From Erwinia sp. JUb26 (lineage in GTDB: Bacteria; Pseudomonadota; Gammaproteobacteria; Enterobacterales; Enterobacteriaceae), in assembly GCF_003751505.1 (NCBI RefSeq), contig NZ_RJVB01000001.1, positions 684,027-748,026 of the forward strand: a stretch of 64,000 nucleotides of DNA, written 5' to 3'. The notes under the pieces were generated by a model that did not search any database, was not told the DNA's origin, and saw only the letters and a program-made list of their open reading frames with translations. Below are positions 23,818 through 32,353 of this stretch, piece after piece; position 1 is the stretch's first letter; every line of letters begins with the position of its first letter. A program made the translations under genes and the position numbers.

Positions 23818-25287
23818 ATGTCCAGGTTAAACCCGATTCTGGCAGGTTCAGCGCAAAGCACTGAAGCCTATCGTCAGGCGATTGCCCAGAGTAGCGAAGC
23901 GGTAGCCCAGTGGCTACAGCAGCCCGAGATGTATCAGGGTAAAACCGTTGCCGAACTGCGCGAGCGTATTACGCTTGATTTCAATCCGCAGGGGCTGGGT
24001 AATCAGGCCGCGATTGAGCGTGCGGTTGAATACTTCCTGAAAGACAGCCTTGCGGTCCACCATCCGCAGTGCGTGGCGCACCTGCACTGCCCTAGCCTGG
24101 TGGTAAGCCAGGCGGCGGAAGTGCTGATCAACGCCACGAACCAGAGCATGGACTCATGGGATCAAAGCCCGTCAGCGACCATCATTGAGATCAAGCTGAT
24201 TGAATGGCTGCGTACCCAGGTTGGCTATCAGCCCGGCGATGCCGGGGTATTCACCAGCGGCGGTACCCAGAGCAATCTGATGGGCCTGATGCTGGCACGT
24301 GATGCCTTCTTTGCCCGCCAGGGACACTCTGTTCAGCAGGATGGCCTGGTTGGCAACCTGAAGAAAATTCGTGTTCTCTGCTCCGAGCATGCGCACTTCT
24401 CCGTACAGAAGAACATGGCGCTGCTGGGCCTGGGCTATCAGTCGGTCACGCTGGTGAAAACCGATCGCTTCTCCCGTATGGATCTTACCGATCTGCAGGA
24501 GAAACTGGCGCAGGCGGAGGCCAACGGCGAGCAGATTCTGGCTATCGTGGCGACCGCCGGTACCACCGACGCGGGCGCTATCGATCCGCTGCGGGCGATT
24601 GCCGAACTGGCCGCCGAGCGGCAGATTTGGGTTCACGTTGATGCGGCATGGGGCGGCGCGCTGCTGCTGTCCGAGAAGTATCGCGACTACCTGGACGGCC
24701 TGGAGCTGGTGGATTCCATTACCCTGGACTTCCACAAGCAGTTCTTCCAGACCATCAGCTGCGGCGCGTTCCTGCTGAAGGAAGCGCGCCACTACGAGCT
24801 GATGCGCTATCAGGCGGCCTATCTGAACTCCGAGTTCGATGAGGCTCAGGGCGTACCGAACCTGGTGTCTAAATCGCTGCAAACCACCCGCCGCTTCGAT
24901 GCACTGAAGCTGTGGATGGGTCTGGAAGCGTTAGGCCAGAAACAGTACGCGGAGATCATCGATCACGGCGTGACGCTGGCGCAGGAAGTGGCTCAGTACG
25001 TCAGCGAGCAGCCGGCGCTGGAGCTGGTGATGCAGCCGCAGCTGGCCAGCGTGTTGTTCCGCTACCGCACGCAGGCGCTTTCCGACGCGGGCGATGCGGC
25101 TCTGGCGCTGTTCAACCAGAAAATCGGCGATGTGCTGCTGGAGTCTGGCCGTGCCAACGTCGGCGTAACCGAAGCAGACGGCGTAACCTGCCTGAAGCTG
25201 ACGTTGCTTAATCCGACGGTCACCCTGGAAGACATCAAGGTGCTGCTGGCGCTGGTAGAAAAAACCGCCGGGCAGATCGCGGTGTAA
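23818..25287 (+). CDS. ddc: L-2,4-diaminobutyrate decarboxylase
   Basis: 489 residues from the ATG at 23818; GGAG at 23806-23809 gives it good spacing, whereas the in-frame GTG at 23809 overlaps that site. It is a group II PLP decarboxylase: CVAHLHCPSLVVSQAAEVLINATNQSMDSWDQSP near the N-terminus, FTSGGTQSNLMGLMLARD, WVHVDAAWGGALL, and the PLP lysine K307 in DFHKQFFQT. It decarboxylates L-2,4-diaminobutyrate to 1,3-diaminopropane. It is the second gene of the dat-ddc operon and is followed by a strong terminator. Confidence 0.94.
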   Translation: MSRLNPILAGSAQSTEAYRQAIAQSSEAVAQWLQQPEMYQGKTVAELRERITLDFNPQGLGNQAAIERAVEYFLKDSLAVHHPQCVAHLHCPSLVVSQAAEVLINATNQSMDSWDQSPSATIIEIKLIEWLRTQVGYQPGDAGVFTSGGTQSNLMGLMLARDAFFARQGHSVQQDGLVGNLKKIRVLCSEHAHFSVQKNMALLGLGYQSVTLVKTDRFSRMDLTDLQEKLAQAEANGEQILAIVATAGTTDAGAIDPLRAIAELAAERQIWVHVDAAWGGALLLSEKYRDYLDGLELVDSITLDFHKQFFQTISCGAFLLKEARHYELMRYQAAYLNSEFDEAQGVPNLVSKSLQTTRRFDALKLWMGLEALGQKQYAEIIDHGVTLAQEVAQYVSEQPALELVMQPQLASVLFRYRTQALSDAGDAALALFNQKIGDVLLESGRANVGVTEADGVTCLKLTLLNPTVTLEDIKVLLALVEKTAGQIAV

Positions 25288-25313
25288 CCTCTACCCGCTC
25301 AGGGACTTAATCG

Positions 25314-25346
25314 AAAGCCGGTGACAGCAATGTCACCGGCTTTTTT
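25314..25346 (+). terminator. Intrinsic terminator of dat-ddc
   Basis: AAAGCCGGTGACA, loop GCAA, TGTCACCGGCTTT, then more T residues. A perfect 13-bp stem with U-run. Confidence 0.95.
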
Positions 25347-25425
25347 GTTGCTCATCGCGCCGGGAGATTGATAGCATACCGTCCACGGATTTTGACCTTT
25401 CTGTTTCGCAACGATGGAGTGGATT

Positions 25426-26346
25426 ATGCGTATTTTGATTGTTGGCGCGGGTGCGACCGGCGGCTACTTTGGTGCCCGACTGGCGCAGGCCGGACGTGAC
25501 GTGACATTCCTGCTGCGCGAGCGTCGCCGTCAGCAACTGCTAAAAGACGGATTGATCCTTGAAACCCCGCAGGGACGAGAAACGCTGAAGCCTGCCACCA
25601 TCACCGCCGGTGAAATCAGTACCTCTTACGATCTTATCGTGCTGACGGTGAAGGGCTTTGGACTTAGCCAGGCGATGGAAGATATTGCGCCGGCCGTCGG
25701 CCCGGATACGCTGATCCTCCCTATCCTCAACGGTATGCGCCATATCGACTTGCTGCGCCAGCGCTTTGGTGAGCGTCACGTTATCGGCGGCCTGTGTAAA
25801 ATCCACGCCACGCTCGGGCCCGAGGGCGAAATCGTCCAGCTCTCCCCGCTGCATCAGCTCTACTACGGTGCGCTGAACGGCGATAACGGCGAGTCGCTAC
25901 GGCGGCTGGACTCAACCCTGCGCGGCTGCGGGTTCGACGCCTTCCTCAGCGACGATATTGCCTGCGAGCTGTGGGAAAAATGGCTGCTGCTGAGTACGCT
26001 GGGTGCGGTAACCTGCCTGGCGCGCGGTGATACCCGCCAGGTGCTCGCCTCTGACGGCGGTCAGGCAATGTTAAGCGGCCTGTTTGATGAGGTGATCTCA
26101 ACCCTGATTGCGGAAGGCTATCAGCATCGCAAGGCGCAGGCGGACGGTATTTTAACCTGGCTCAGTAATCCGGATACCCCGCTGACATCGTCGATGTATC
26201 GCGATCTGATGCAGGGATATGATATTGAAGCCGACCAGATTATTGGCGATCTGGTTCAGCGCGCCCGGCGCCATCAGCTGGCAACGCCGCTGCTGAATGC
26301 GGTGTGGGTCAATTTGCAGGTTTACCTGCTGCATCGGCAGGCATGA
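25426..26346 (+). CDS. 2-dehydropantoate 2-reductase family protein (PanE-like)
   Basis: 306 residues from the ATG at 25426, preceded by GGAG; an ATG 12 nt earlier overlaps that site. The N-terminus is a Rossmann fold (MRILIVGAGATGGYFGARLAQAGRDVTFLLR), with LTVKGFGLSQAMEDIAP, then the catalytic-type C-terminal helical domain (CELWEKWLLLSTLGAVTCL, SMYRDLMQGYDIEADQIIGDL, in which the lysine and glutamate of PanE enzymes lie). It should reduce a 2-oxo acid like ketopantoate with NADPH. Enterobacteria normally carry panE elsewhere, so this may be a paralogue acting on another oxo-acid. It is monocistronic. Confidence 0.85.
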   Translation: MRILIVGAGATGGYFGARLAQAGRDVTFLLRERRRQQLLKDGLILETPQGRETLKPATITAGEISTSYDLIVLTVKGFGLSQAMEDIAPAVGPDTLILPILNGMRHIDLLRQRFGERHVIGGLCKIHATLGPEGEIVQLSPLHQLYYGALNGDNGESLRRLDSTLRGCGFDAFLSDDIACELWEKWLLLSTLGAVTCLARGDTRQVLASDGGQAMLSGLFDEVISTLIAEGYQHRKAQADGILTWLSNPDTPLTSSMYRDLMQGYDIEADQIIGDLVQRARRHQLATPLLNAVWVNLQVYLLHRQA

Positions 26347-26448
26347 TTACAGACGGCAACGTCAAAGCGGCATCCCCCTTCACAAGGCTGACTGGCCAGC
26401 TTTATCCAGCACGTTGATAGATAATTCATTAAACTTTGGGAGCAGCAG

Positions 26449-26955
26449 GTGACAGATTTCAACACACTAATCGATCTTGGCGTCGACTATCCGCAGTTTG
26501 TCAGTCAGGGCAACGATGAGCAGATCCAGCATCTGCTGCGCGAGCAGGCAAAAACCGAACGCGCCGGTTTTCTGACGGCGGAACTGAAAGCCGACATTGA
26601 ACGGCTGGACGGCAGCTACACGCTGCTGGTTGCGGCAGAAATGTGGTGCCCGGACTGCCTGCGCAACGTGCCGGCTTTCCAGTCGCTGTGCCGTCTGGCA
26701 CCGAATATGAAAATGAGCATCATTACCCGCGACCAGGCGACGGCGCTGTTTCAGCAGCAGTTTGGCGTGGAAAAAGTGAAGATCCCGTTTGCAGCGATCC
26801 TGGATGCCGATTTGCAGCCGATTGGCACCTTTATTGAGCGACCGCAGTCGGTACTCAACGGTGATGAACAGACGCTCATTTCTTATAAGCAGGGCGAGCG
26901 CCTGGCGGATACCGTAGCGGATATCGTGGCCGCTACTCAGCACAAGAAGGCGTAA
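26449..26955 (+). CDS. Thioredoxin-fold protein with WCPDC motif
   Basis: 168 residues starting at a GTG (26449) with GGGAG six bases before it. After about 55 helical residues comes a thioredoxin-like strand and active site, MWCPDCLRNVP (C67 and C70), then a mixed domain ending in a helix. No signal peptide, so it is cytoplasmic, and the family (thioredoxin_9 type) is poorly characterised. The stop TAA overlaps the next gene's ATG, so the two form a coupled pair. It probably acts in thiol-disulfide exchange; the partner is unknown. Confidence 0.82.
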   Translation: MTDFNTLIDLGVDYPQFVSQGNDEQIQHLLREQAKTERAGFLTAELKADIERLDGSYTLLVAAEMWCPDCLRNVPAFQSLCRLAPNMKMSIITRDQATALFQQQFGVEKVKIPFAAILDADLQPIGTFIERPQSVLNGDEQTLISYKQGERLADTVADIVAATQHKKA

Positions 26956-27317
26956 TGATGAACGGTGGACAAATCCACGCGGCGGCTATTTTCGCCGCTG
27001 AACTGCTTCCAGGCTCCGAGTGCAGCTACCCCTTCGGCCCGGAGCATCAGGTGTTCAAGGTGGCGGATAAAATGTTTCTGCTGCTGACCGAACTGCGCGG
27101 AGAGAAAATTATCACCCTGAAGTGCCAGCAGGAACAGGGCGAGCTGCACCGGGCGATCTATGATTCGATTCACCCCGGCTATCATATGAATAAACGCCAC
27201 TGGATTTCTGTTCATCCTGGAGAGAAGATCACCGACGGTCTGGTCGAACAGCTGGTGAACGATTCCTGGCGGCTGGTGCTCAACGGCGTGCCGAAATATA
27301 AGCATCCGCGTTTTTAA
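26955..27317 (+). CDS. MmcQ/YjbR-family protein
   Basis: A 120-residue protein of the YjbR/MmcQ family: a positively charged core fold with FKVADKMFLLL near residue 35, GEKIITLKCQQEQGELHR, and the landmark HMNKRHWISVHPGEKITDGLVEQLVNDSWRLV. The fold resembles the double-wing of some DNA-binding proteins, but its function is not established. It starts within the stop of the thioredoxin-fold gene (TAATG), so the two are translated together, and a terminator follows. Confidence 0.82.
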   Translation: MMNGGQIHAAAIFAAELLPGSECSYPFGPEHQVFKVADKMFLLLTELRGEKIITLKCQQEQGELHRAIYDSIHPGYHMNKRHWISVHPGEKITDGLVEQLVNDSWRLVLNGVPKYKHPRF

Positions 27318-27349
27318 CGCTTTTGCGTAATGGGCTTATTGCCCGAATA

Positions 27350-27381
27350 AAAAACGCCCGACGGCTCATCGGGCGTTTTTA
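27350..27381 (+). terminator. Intrinsic terminator after the YjbR-like gene
   Basis: AAAACGCCCGA, loop CGGCTCA, TCGGGCGTTTT plus T. Because A-runs and T-runs flank both sides it can work in both directions, serving also the leftward antitoxin gene. Confidence 0.9.
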
Positions 27382-27417
27382 TACATCGAATGAGATGTTG
27401 AAATACCGGCTTGTCGA

Positions 27418-27726
27418 CTAAGCAGCAATCAGTGATGAAAACGGCATACCGGCGGCTTTAACAATATTACGTAACGTTTTTAGCGTGGGATTACCGGCTG
27501 GCGACAGCGTGCGGTAAAGCGTTTCGCGCGACACACCTGCTTTTTGCGCAACAGTAGCCATACCACCACGCGCCTCAACAACATGCCGTAATGCCAGAAG
27601 AAATGCTTCCTGACCACCCTCTTCATCAATATCCAGGAAGGCCTGATGCAGATAGGCCCGGGCGAAAGCAGGATCTTCACGCAGCATCTCTATCATTGCA
27701 TCATCATGTAAGCGGGCTTTAGCCAT
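27418..27726 (-). CDS. HTH antitoxin of a HigB/RelE-type toxin-antitoxin pair
   Basis: 102 residues of the addiction-module antidote type (HI1420-like): a helical N-terminus (MIEMLREDPAFARAYLHQAFLDIDEEGGQEAFLLALRHVV), then an XRE-like HTH (GMATVAQKAGVSRETLYRTLSPAGNPTLKTLRNIVKAAG). It should neutralise the toxin and repress the pair. It is the second gene, beginning 3 bp after the toxin stop; toxin-first order is normal for this subfamily. Confidence 0.9.
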   Translation of the reverse strand: MAKARLHDDAMIEMLREDPAFARAYLHQAFLDIDEEGGQEAFLLALRHVVEARGGMATVAQKAGVSRETLYRTLSPAGNPTLKTLRNIVKAAGMPFSSLIAA

Positions 27727-27729
27727 TTG

Positions 27730-28047
27730 TCACCTCATCACATAGTCTTTCAGGCAACATATTGCCTCATCGATATCGGCATCCTGCGTACGCTTATCTC
27801 CGGCGAGAAGAAGTAATACGACCTCTCCATCGACCAGACTGTAATAAACGCGATAGCCTGCACCCTGACTGACCCTGAGTTCCCAAACACCTTCACGGCA
27901 CGGTTTATGATCGCCAAAATTACCGCCAGCCATCCGGTTAATCCTGGAGGCTATTTTGGCTTTGGCGATCGAATCCCGCATTGTGCGAAAGAATTCTGTG
28001 AACAGGTCCCTGCCGTCCGGCGTCAGATAGTGCTTTATCGTCCTCAT
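27730..28047 (-). CDS. RelE/ParE-superfamily toxin (HI1419-like addiction module killer)
   Basis: 105 residues from the ATG at 28047; an ATG three codons earlier (28056) is possible, and the longer open frame upstream is not coding. RDLFTEFFRTMRDSIAKAKIASRINRMAGGNFGDHKPCREGVWELRV, then YRVYYSLVDGEVVLLLLAGDKRTQDADIDEA, fits the Gp49/HigB-like mRNA interferase group: basic surface, Tyr-rich strands, and the G-DKRTQ motif. It should cleave mRNA on ribosomes unless bound by its antitoxin. The pair may stabilise this accessory region. Confidence 0.88.
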   Translation of the reverse strand: MRTIKHYLTPDGRDLFTEFFRTMRDSIAKAKIASRINRMAGGNFGDHKPCREGVWELRVSQGAGYRVYYSLVDGEVVLLLLAGDKRTQDADIDEAICCLKDYVMR

Positions 28048-28054
28048 AAAGCAC

Positions 28055-28076
28055 ATCGTATCTTTTAAGCTACGAT
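28055..28076 (-). promoter_or_regulatory. Inverted repeat at the toxin start, candidate autoregulatory operator
   Basis: ATCGTA, 10-nt spacer, TACGAT directly upstream of the toxin ATG. Antitoxins of this type bind such dyads; the match to this antitoxin is inferred. Confidence 0.4.
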
Positions 28077-28118
28077 AATGTACATCAGATCTTTTTTGAA
28101 AGCGTGATGACGCTCGCT

Positions 28119-28349
28119 TTACCCTTCCCTCAGCACCCTGACCGTCGAGGCCGGGAACTTCTCCAGCTTGATCGCCGGGCGGATGGGTCGGCGCACCAGC
28201 TCGCCGCCGCAGTTCGGGCATTTCCCGTGCAGGTGCTTCTCGGCGCAGTCGCGGCAGAAGGTGCACTCAAAAGAGCAAATCACCGCGTCCAGCGACTCCG
28301 GCGGCAGGTTGATATCGCAGTATTCACATCCCGGTCGTAGTTCCAGCAT
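28119..28349 (-). CDS. DUF1272 small zinc-binding protein
   Basis: 76 residues: MLELRPGCEYCDINLPPES, SFECTFCRDCAEKHLHGKCPNCGGELV. Four CxxC-type pairs suggest a two-site zinc fold like RING/treble-clef proteins. This matches the widespread DUF1272 family of unknown function. It is monocistronic on the minus strand between the guanidine operon (163 bp upstream) and the toxin gene; it is probably not part of either. Confidence 0.9.
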   Translation of the reverse strand: MLELRPGCEYCDINLPPESLDAVICSFECTFCRDCAEKHLHGKCPNCGGELVRRPIRPAIKLEKFPASTVRVLREG

Positions 28350-28511
28350 TTACCCCATCCTCGTCGACGTTTTTTACTCAGCATACCGTCCGTTTGCCGT
28401 CGGCGGAATACCGTTTTCGGACAGCAAACGGACAGAATGGGACAGGATCGCCGTTCCTGCGTGAATACCCGCACCACGCAGAACGGCACCTGTACCAGGA
28501 TCTGTGCGCGG

Positions 28512-31500
28512 TCAGTCCTGCTTTATCACCACCACGCACTGCCCGGCCCTGACGGCGGAACCCGGCGCGGCACGCACCTCTCGCACAACGCCGTTGCAGG
28601 GAGCCAGCAGCGGGATCTCCATTTTCATCGACTCCAGAATCACCAGCGGCTGGCCCCTGGTGACACTGTCACCGACATTCACACTGACCTGCCACAGATT
28701 ACCGGCAATGCCGCTTTCCACCGCGTGATACCCCGCCGCCAGCGGTTGATATTCCTCCTCTACCGCCGCTTCTTCCTGACTGTCAAAATGCGCCTGGCCC
28801 GAGGCGATCCAGCGCTGGCGCTCGGCATTAAAGGCCGACTGCTGATGGTCGCGGAAGGCGGTAATCGTCTGGCTCTCCTCCGCCAGGAATGCCTGATAGT
28901 CGGCCAGCGCCAGTTCGCTGTGCTCAATCTTCAGCGGATAGCGCCCCAGCGGGAAGTCGCGGCGAATGGTTGTCAGCTCGTCGGCACTCACCGGGAAGAA
29001 GCGGATGCGGTCGAAGAAGCGCAGCAGCCAGGGTTTGCCGTTAAAGTCTGCGACCTGGCGATAGCGGTTCCACATTTGCAGGGTGCGGCCAACGAACTGG
29101 TAGCCTCCCGGCCCTTCCATCCCGTAAACGCACAGATAGGCCCCACCGATACCGACTGAGTTCTCGGCGGTCCAGGTGCGCGCCGGGTTGTACTTGGTGG
29201 TCACCAGTCGATGACGCGGATCGAGCGGCGTCGCCACCGGTGCGCCCAGATAGACGTCGCCCAGCCCCATCACCAGATAGCTGGCTTCAAAGACCGTGCG
29301 GAACACCGCATCGATATCCGGCAGATCGTTAATCCGGCGGATAAACTCCAGGTTGCTGGGGCACCAGGGCGCGTCACGGCGCACCGTGGTCATATATTTA
29401 TCAATCGCCTGCTGGCATGCCGGATCGTCCCAGGAGAGCGGCAGCCAGACCTCACGCGAGGGCACGCGCAGATCCTGCTGCTGGCAAACCGCATCCCACA
29501 GCGGTGCAATCAGCGCCAGCAGCGCCTCGAGCGATAGTTCTTCCGGGCGATAGTGAACTTGCAGCGAACGAATGCCGGGCGTCAGGTCAATCATCGCCGG
29601 ATGCCGTAGCGCCTCCAGCGCCTGCATCAGGGCGTGCGCCCGGAAGCGCAGCACCAGATCCAGCTCCGCCGCGCCGATTTCCAGCAGCAGATGAGTATCG
29701 CCGGAGAGGCGGGCGACCAGACGGCGATCGTCGCTACCGCAGTCCAGTACTATCGGAGAGGCGATTGACGCAGGCTGCCAGCGGCTCGTCTGAGGCTGAA
29801 GCGTAGCCAGTTCGCTCTGACGTTCAGCCACCAGTCGTCGCGCTGTGCCGATATCGACCGGCACAAAGCGCAGCCGGTCGCCCGCCTTCAGCTGGCCGAG
29901 CTGCCAGAGGTCGGCCTCAATGACGGTGACCGGGCAGACAAATCCCCCCAGGCTCGGGCCATCCGGGCCGAGGATCACCGGCATGTCGCCGGTAAAATCC
30001 ACCGCGCCAACCGCGTACGGGTTATCGTGAATATTCGACGGATGCAGCCCCGCCTCGCCGCCGCTTTCCCGCACCCACTCCGGTTTCGGGCCAATCAGGC
30101 GCACGCCGGTGCGGCTGGAGTTAAAGTGGACCTGCCACTCGGTGGCGAAGAACACGTCGATCCAGTCGGCGGTGAAATACTCGGGTGCGCCGTGCGGGCC
30201 GTAAATCACCCTCAGCGTGCGTACTTCAGGCAGCGACGGGCACAGTCCCGCCGGCAGCGTGGCCCCGACCACGCCGTGCTCAACAGCAGCAAGATGCAGC
30301 ACATCGCCGGTGCGTAAAGCGCGACCGGCGTGGCCGCCAAACTGGCCGAGGGTAAATGTGCTTTTGCTGCCCAGATATTCCGGCACGACAATCCCGCCGC
30401 GCAGGCAGAGATAGCTGCGGGCACCGGCGTTGGCAATTTCGCCCAGCCTGAGCACGGAACCGGCGGCCACCGCCAGCACGGTATTCATCGGCTGCGGAAC
30501 ATCATCCAGGTCGATGGCGATTTCCGCACCGGTAATGGCGATAACGGCGTCGGTATTAAAGCGCAGCGTCGGACCGCTGAGGGTGATTTCCAGCGCCGCC
30601 TCGGTCGGAGAATTGTTCAGCAGGCGGTTGCCCAGCCGCAGCGCGCGATCGTCCATCGGGCCCGATGGCGGCACGCCGACCGCCCAGTAACCCAGCCTGC
30701 CGGGATAATCCTGCACCGTCGTCTGCGTCCCTGGCTGCAGTACCTCAACCGTCGCCGCCCGGTACACCAGCTGTTCGAGGCAGCGGGTCCAGGGCTGGCC
30801 GCTGGCAAAAGGCCGATCGGCCAGGATCTGCTGCAGGTACTGCCGGTTGGTTTCTACGCCGTACAGACGCGTCTCGCCCAGCGCGTCGCTCAGCGCGGCG
30901 GTGGCCCGTTCGCGGCTCTCCGCCCAGGTGATAATTTTTGCCAGCAGCGGGTCAAAGAACGGCGGGATCTCACAACCCGCCTCTACCCAGCTGTCGATGC
31001 GCAGGTGCTGACCGTCCGCTTTCGGGAAGTGAACCTCGGTCAGCAGCCCCGGCGACGGCTGGAACTGGCGGGCGGGATCTTCCGCATACAGTCGCGCCTG
31101 AATGGAATGCCCCTGCGGCTTTAATGCGGCGGCCAGTTCCGCCAGCGGCGGCAGCTCTCCGGCGGCCAGCGCAATCATCCAGCGAACCAGATCCACGCCC
31201 CACACCTGCTCGGTCACGCCGTGCTCCACCTGTAGGCGGGTATTCACCTCAAGGAAGTAAAACTGCTGCGCTTCGCTGTCGTAAACAAATTCAACGGTGC
31301 CCGCGCTGCGGTAGTTAACCGCTTTGGCCAGCTTGAGTGCCGCGCTGCACAGCGCCTCCGCCATGCCCTCCGGCAGATTGGGCGCTGGAGTTTCCTCAAT
31401 CACTTTCTGATTGCGGCGCTGAATCGAGCAGTCGCGCACGCCAAGGGCAATGGCTTCGCCCGCGCCGTCGCCAAACACCTGAACTTCCAGATGGCGCGCG

Positions 31501-32111
31501 TGGGTGATGTATTTTTCAATGAATACGCCGCCGTCGCTGAAGTTGTTTTCGCCCAGCCGCTTTACGGTGGCAAAGGCATCGGACAGCTCTGCGGCATCGC
31601 GGCAAACGCGCATGCCGATACCACCGCCGCCCGCGGTGCTTTTTAACATCACCGGATAACCAACCGTTTCTGCGGTGTGCAGTGCGTCATCTACGCTGTC
31701 CAGCAGGTCGCTGCCCTCCAGAAGCGGTACGCCGTGGCCGCGCGCCAGATCGCGGGCGGTATGTTTCAGGCCAAACAGCCGCAGCTGCTGCGGGGTCGGA
31801 CCGATAAAGGCAATGCCCGCAGCTTCACAGGCGTCGGCGAATGCCGCATTTTCCGACAGGAAACCGTAGCCGGGGTGGATGGCCTGTGCACCGCTTTCAC
31901 GCGCGGCGGCGATAATTTTATCCACCACCAGATAGGTTTGCGCCGCAGGACCGTCGCCAAGACTGATGGCCTCATCGGCCTGGCTGATATGCAGACTGCC
32001 GGCATCCGCTTCGGAAAAGACCGCGACGCCGCTGACGTTCATGGCTCGCAGGGTGCGCAGAATGCGGCAGGCCAGGGTGGCGCGGTTGGCAATAAGGACT
32101 TTAGTAAACAT
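28512..32111 (-). CDS. uca: Biotin-dependent urea/guanidine carboxylase
   Basis: A 1199-residue single-chain carboxylase. Biotin carboxylase occupies about 1-450 (GYGFLSENAAFADACEAAGIAFIGPT, ATP-binding KSTAGGGGIGMRV, FLEVNTRLQVEHGVTE). Next are the two KipA/KipI-like halves of the carboxyltransferase (GRLGYWAVGVPPSGPMDD near 490 and YLGAPVATPLDPRHRLVTTK near 1000), then a biotinyl domain with the biotin-attachment motif ESMKMEIP near the C-terminus. The family is annotated as urea carboxylase, but members adjacent to DUF1989 proteins and a guanidine-I riboswitch are guanidine carboxylases. Both partners are present here, so guanidine is the likely substrate. Usually an allophanate hydrolase gene follows; here none does. 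Confidence 0.92.
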   Translation of the reverse strand: MFTKVLIANRATLACRILRTLRAMNVSGVAVFSEADAGSLHISQADEAISLGDGPAAQTYLVVDKIIAAARESGAQAIHPGYGFLSENAAFADACEAAGIAFIGPTPQQLRLFGLKHTARDLARGHGVPLLEGSDLLDSVDDALHTAETVGYPVMLKSTAGGGGIGMRVCRDAAELSDAFATVKRLGENNFSDGGVFIEKYITHARHLEVQVFGDGAGEAIALGVRDCSIQRRNQKVIEETPAPNLPEGMAEALCSAALKLAKAVNYRSAGTVEFVYDSEAQQFYFLEVNTRLQVEHGVTEQVWGVDLVRWMIALAAGELPPLAELAAALKPQGHSIQARLYAEDPARQFQPSPGLLTEVHFPKADGQHLRIDSWVEAGCEIPPFFDPLLAKIITWAESRERATAALSDALGETRLYGVETNRQYLQQILADRPFASGQPWTRCLEQLVYRAATVEVLQPGTQTTVQDYPGRLGYWAVGVPPSGPMDDRALRLGNRLLNNSPTEAALEITLSGPTLRFNTDAVIAITGAEIAIDLDDVPQPMNTVLAVAAGSVLRLGEIANAGARSYLCLRGGIVVPEYLGSKSTFTLGQFGGHAGRALRTGDVLHLAAVEHGVVGATLPAGLCPSLPEVRTLRVIYGPHGAPEYFTADWIDVFFATEWQVHFNSSRTGVRLIGPKPEWVRESGGEAGLHPSNIHDNPYAVGAVDFTGDMPVILGPDGPSLGGFVCPVTVIEADLWQLGQLKAGDRLRFVPVDIGTARRLVAERQSELATLQPQTSRWQPASIASPIVLDCGSDDRRLVARLSGDTHLLLEIGAAELDLVLRFRAHALMQALEALRHPAMIDLTPGIRSLQVHYRPEELSLEALLALIAPLWDAVCQQQDLRVPSREVWLPLSWDDPACQQAIDKYMTTVRRDAPWCPSNLEFIRRINDLPDIDAVFRTVFEASYLVMGLGDVYLGAPVATPLDPRHRLVTTKYNPARTWTAENSVGIGGAYLCVYGMEGPGGYQFVGRTLQMWNRYRQVADFNGKPWLLRFFDRIRFFPVSADELTTIRRDFPLGRYPLKIEHSELALADYQAFLAEESQTITAFRDHQQSAFNAERQRWIASGQAHFDSQEEAAVEEEYQPLAAGYHAVESGIAGNLWQVSVNVGDSVTRGQPLVILESMKMEIPLLAPCNGVVREVRAAPGSAVRAGQCVVVIKQD

Positions 32112-32188
32112 GGTTGAGACTCACACTCGGGCGGGCCGTCCCGCCATCAATCCGATCTCCTGAGGTCGTCCACCGGAGAAAAATCGCC

Positions 32189-32353
32189 TTAACGGGAGCG
32201 GGACGATGCACGCCCGCTCAGGTGCCCCGCCGGATCGGACAGCACCGCATAGTTTGCGGTGCGGGCTTCCAGCAGCCGCAGGCATAACCGCCCCGCTCGC
32301 CGCCAGAAACGTGGCGGCATCATCAGCCGAATATGTTGGCGAATTAATTCCAT
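32189..32353 (-). CDS. Small arginine-rich ORF inside the guanidine operon
   Basis: 54 codons starting with an ATG whose GAGG Shine-Dalgarno is 7 nt upstream and which overlaps the stop of the preceding DUF1989 gene by 10 nt, so translation could be coupled. The product begins [19 protein letters not shown], is strongly basic and has no cysteines or membrane helix. It fills the otherwise unexplained 232-bp gap before the carboxylase gene. No family was recognised; it could be a real small operon protein or a chance frame. Confidence 0.35.
   Translation of the reverse strand: MELIRQHIRLMMPPRFWRRAGRLCLRLLEARTANYAVLSDPAGHLSGRASSRSR

Noticed and set aside
30330..31124. 264-codon antisense frame in the carboxylase gene
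   Set aside because: High-GC shadow of the urea/guanidine carboxylase; composition is Arg/Ala/Gly rich and it lacks family features.
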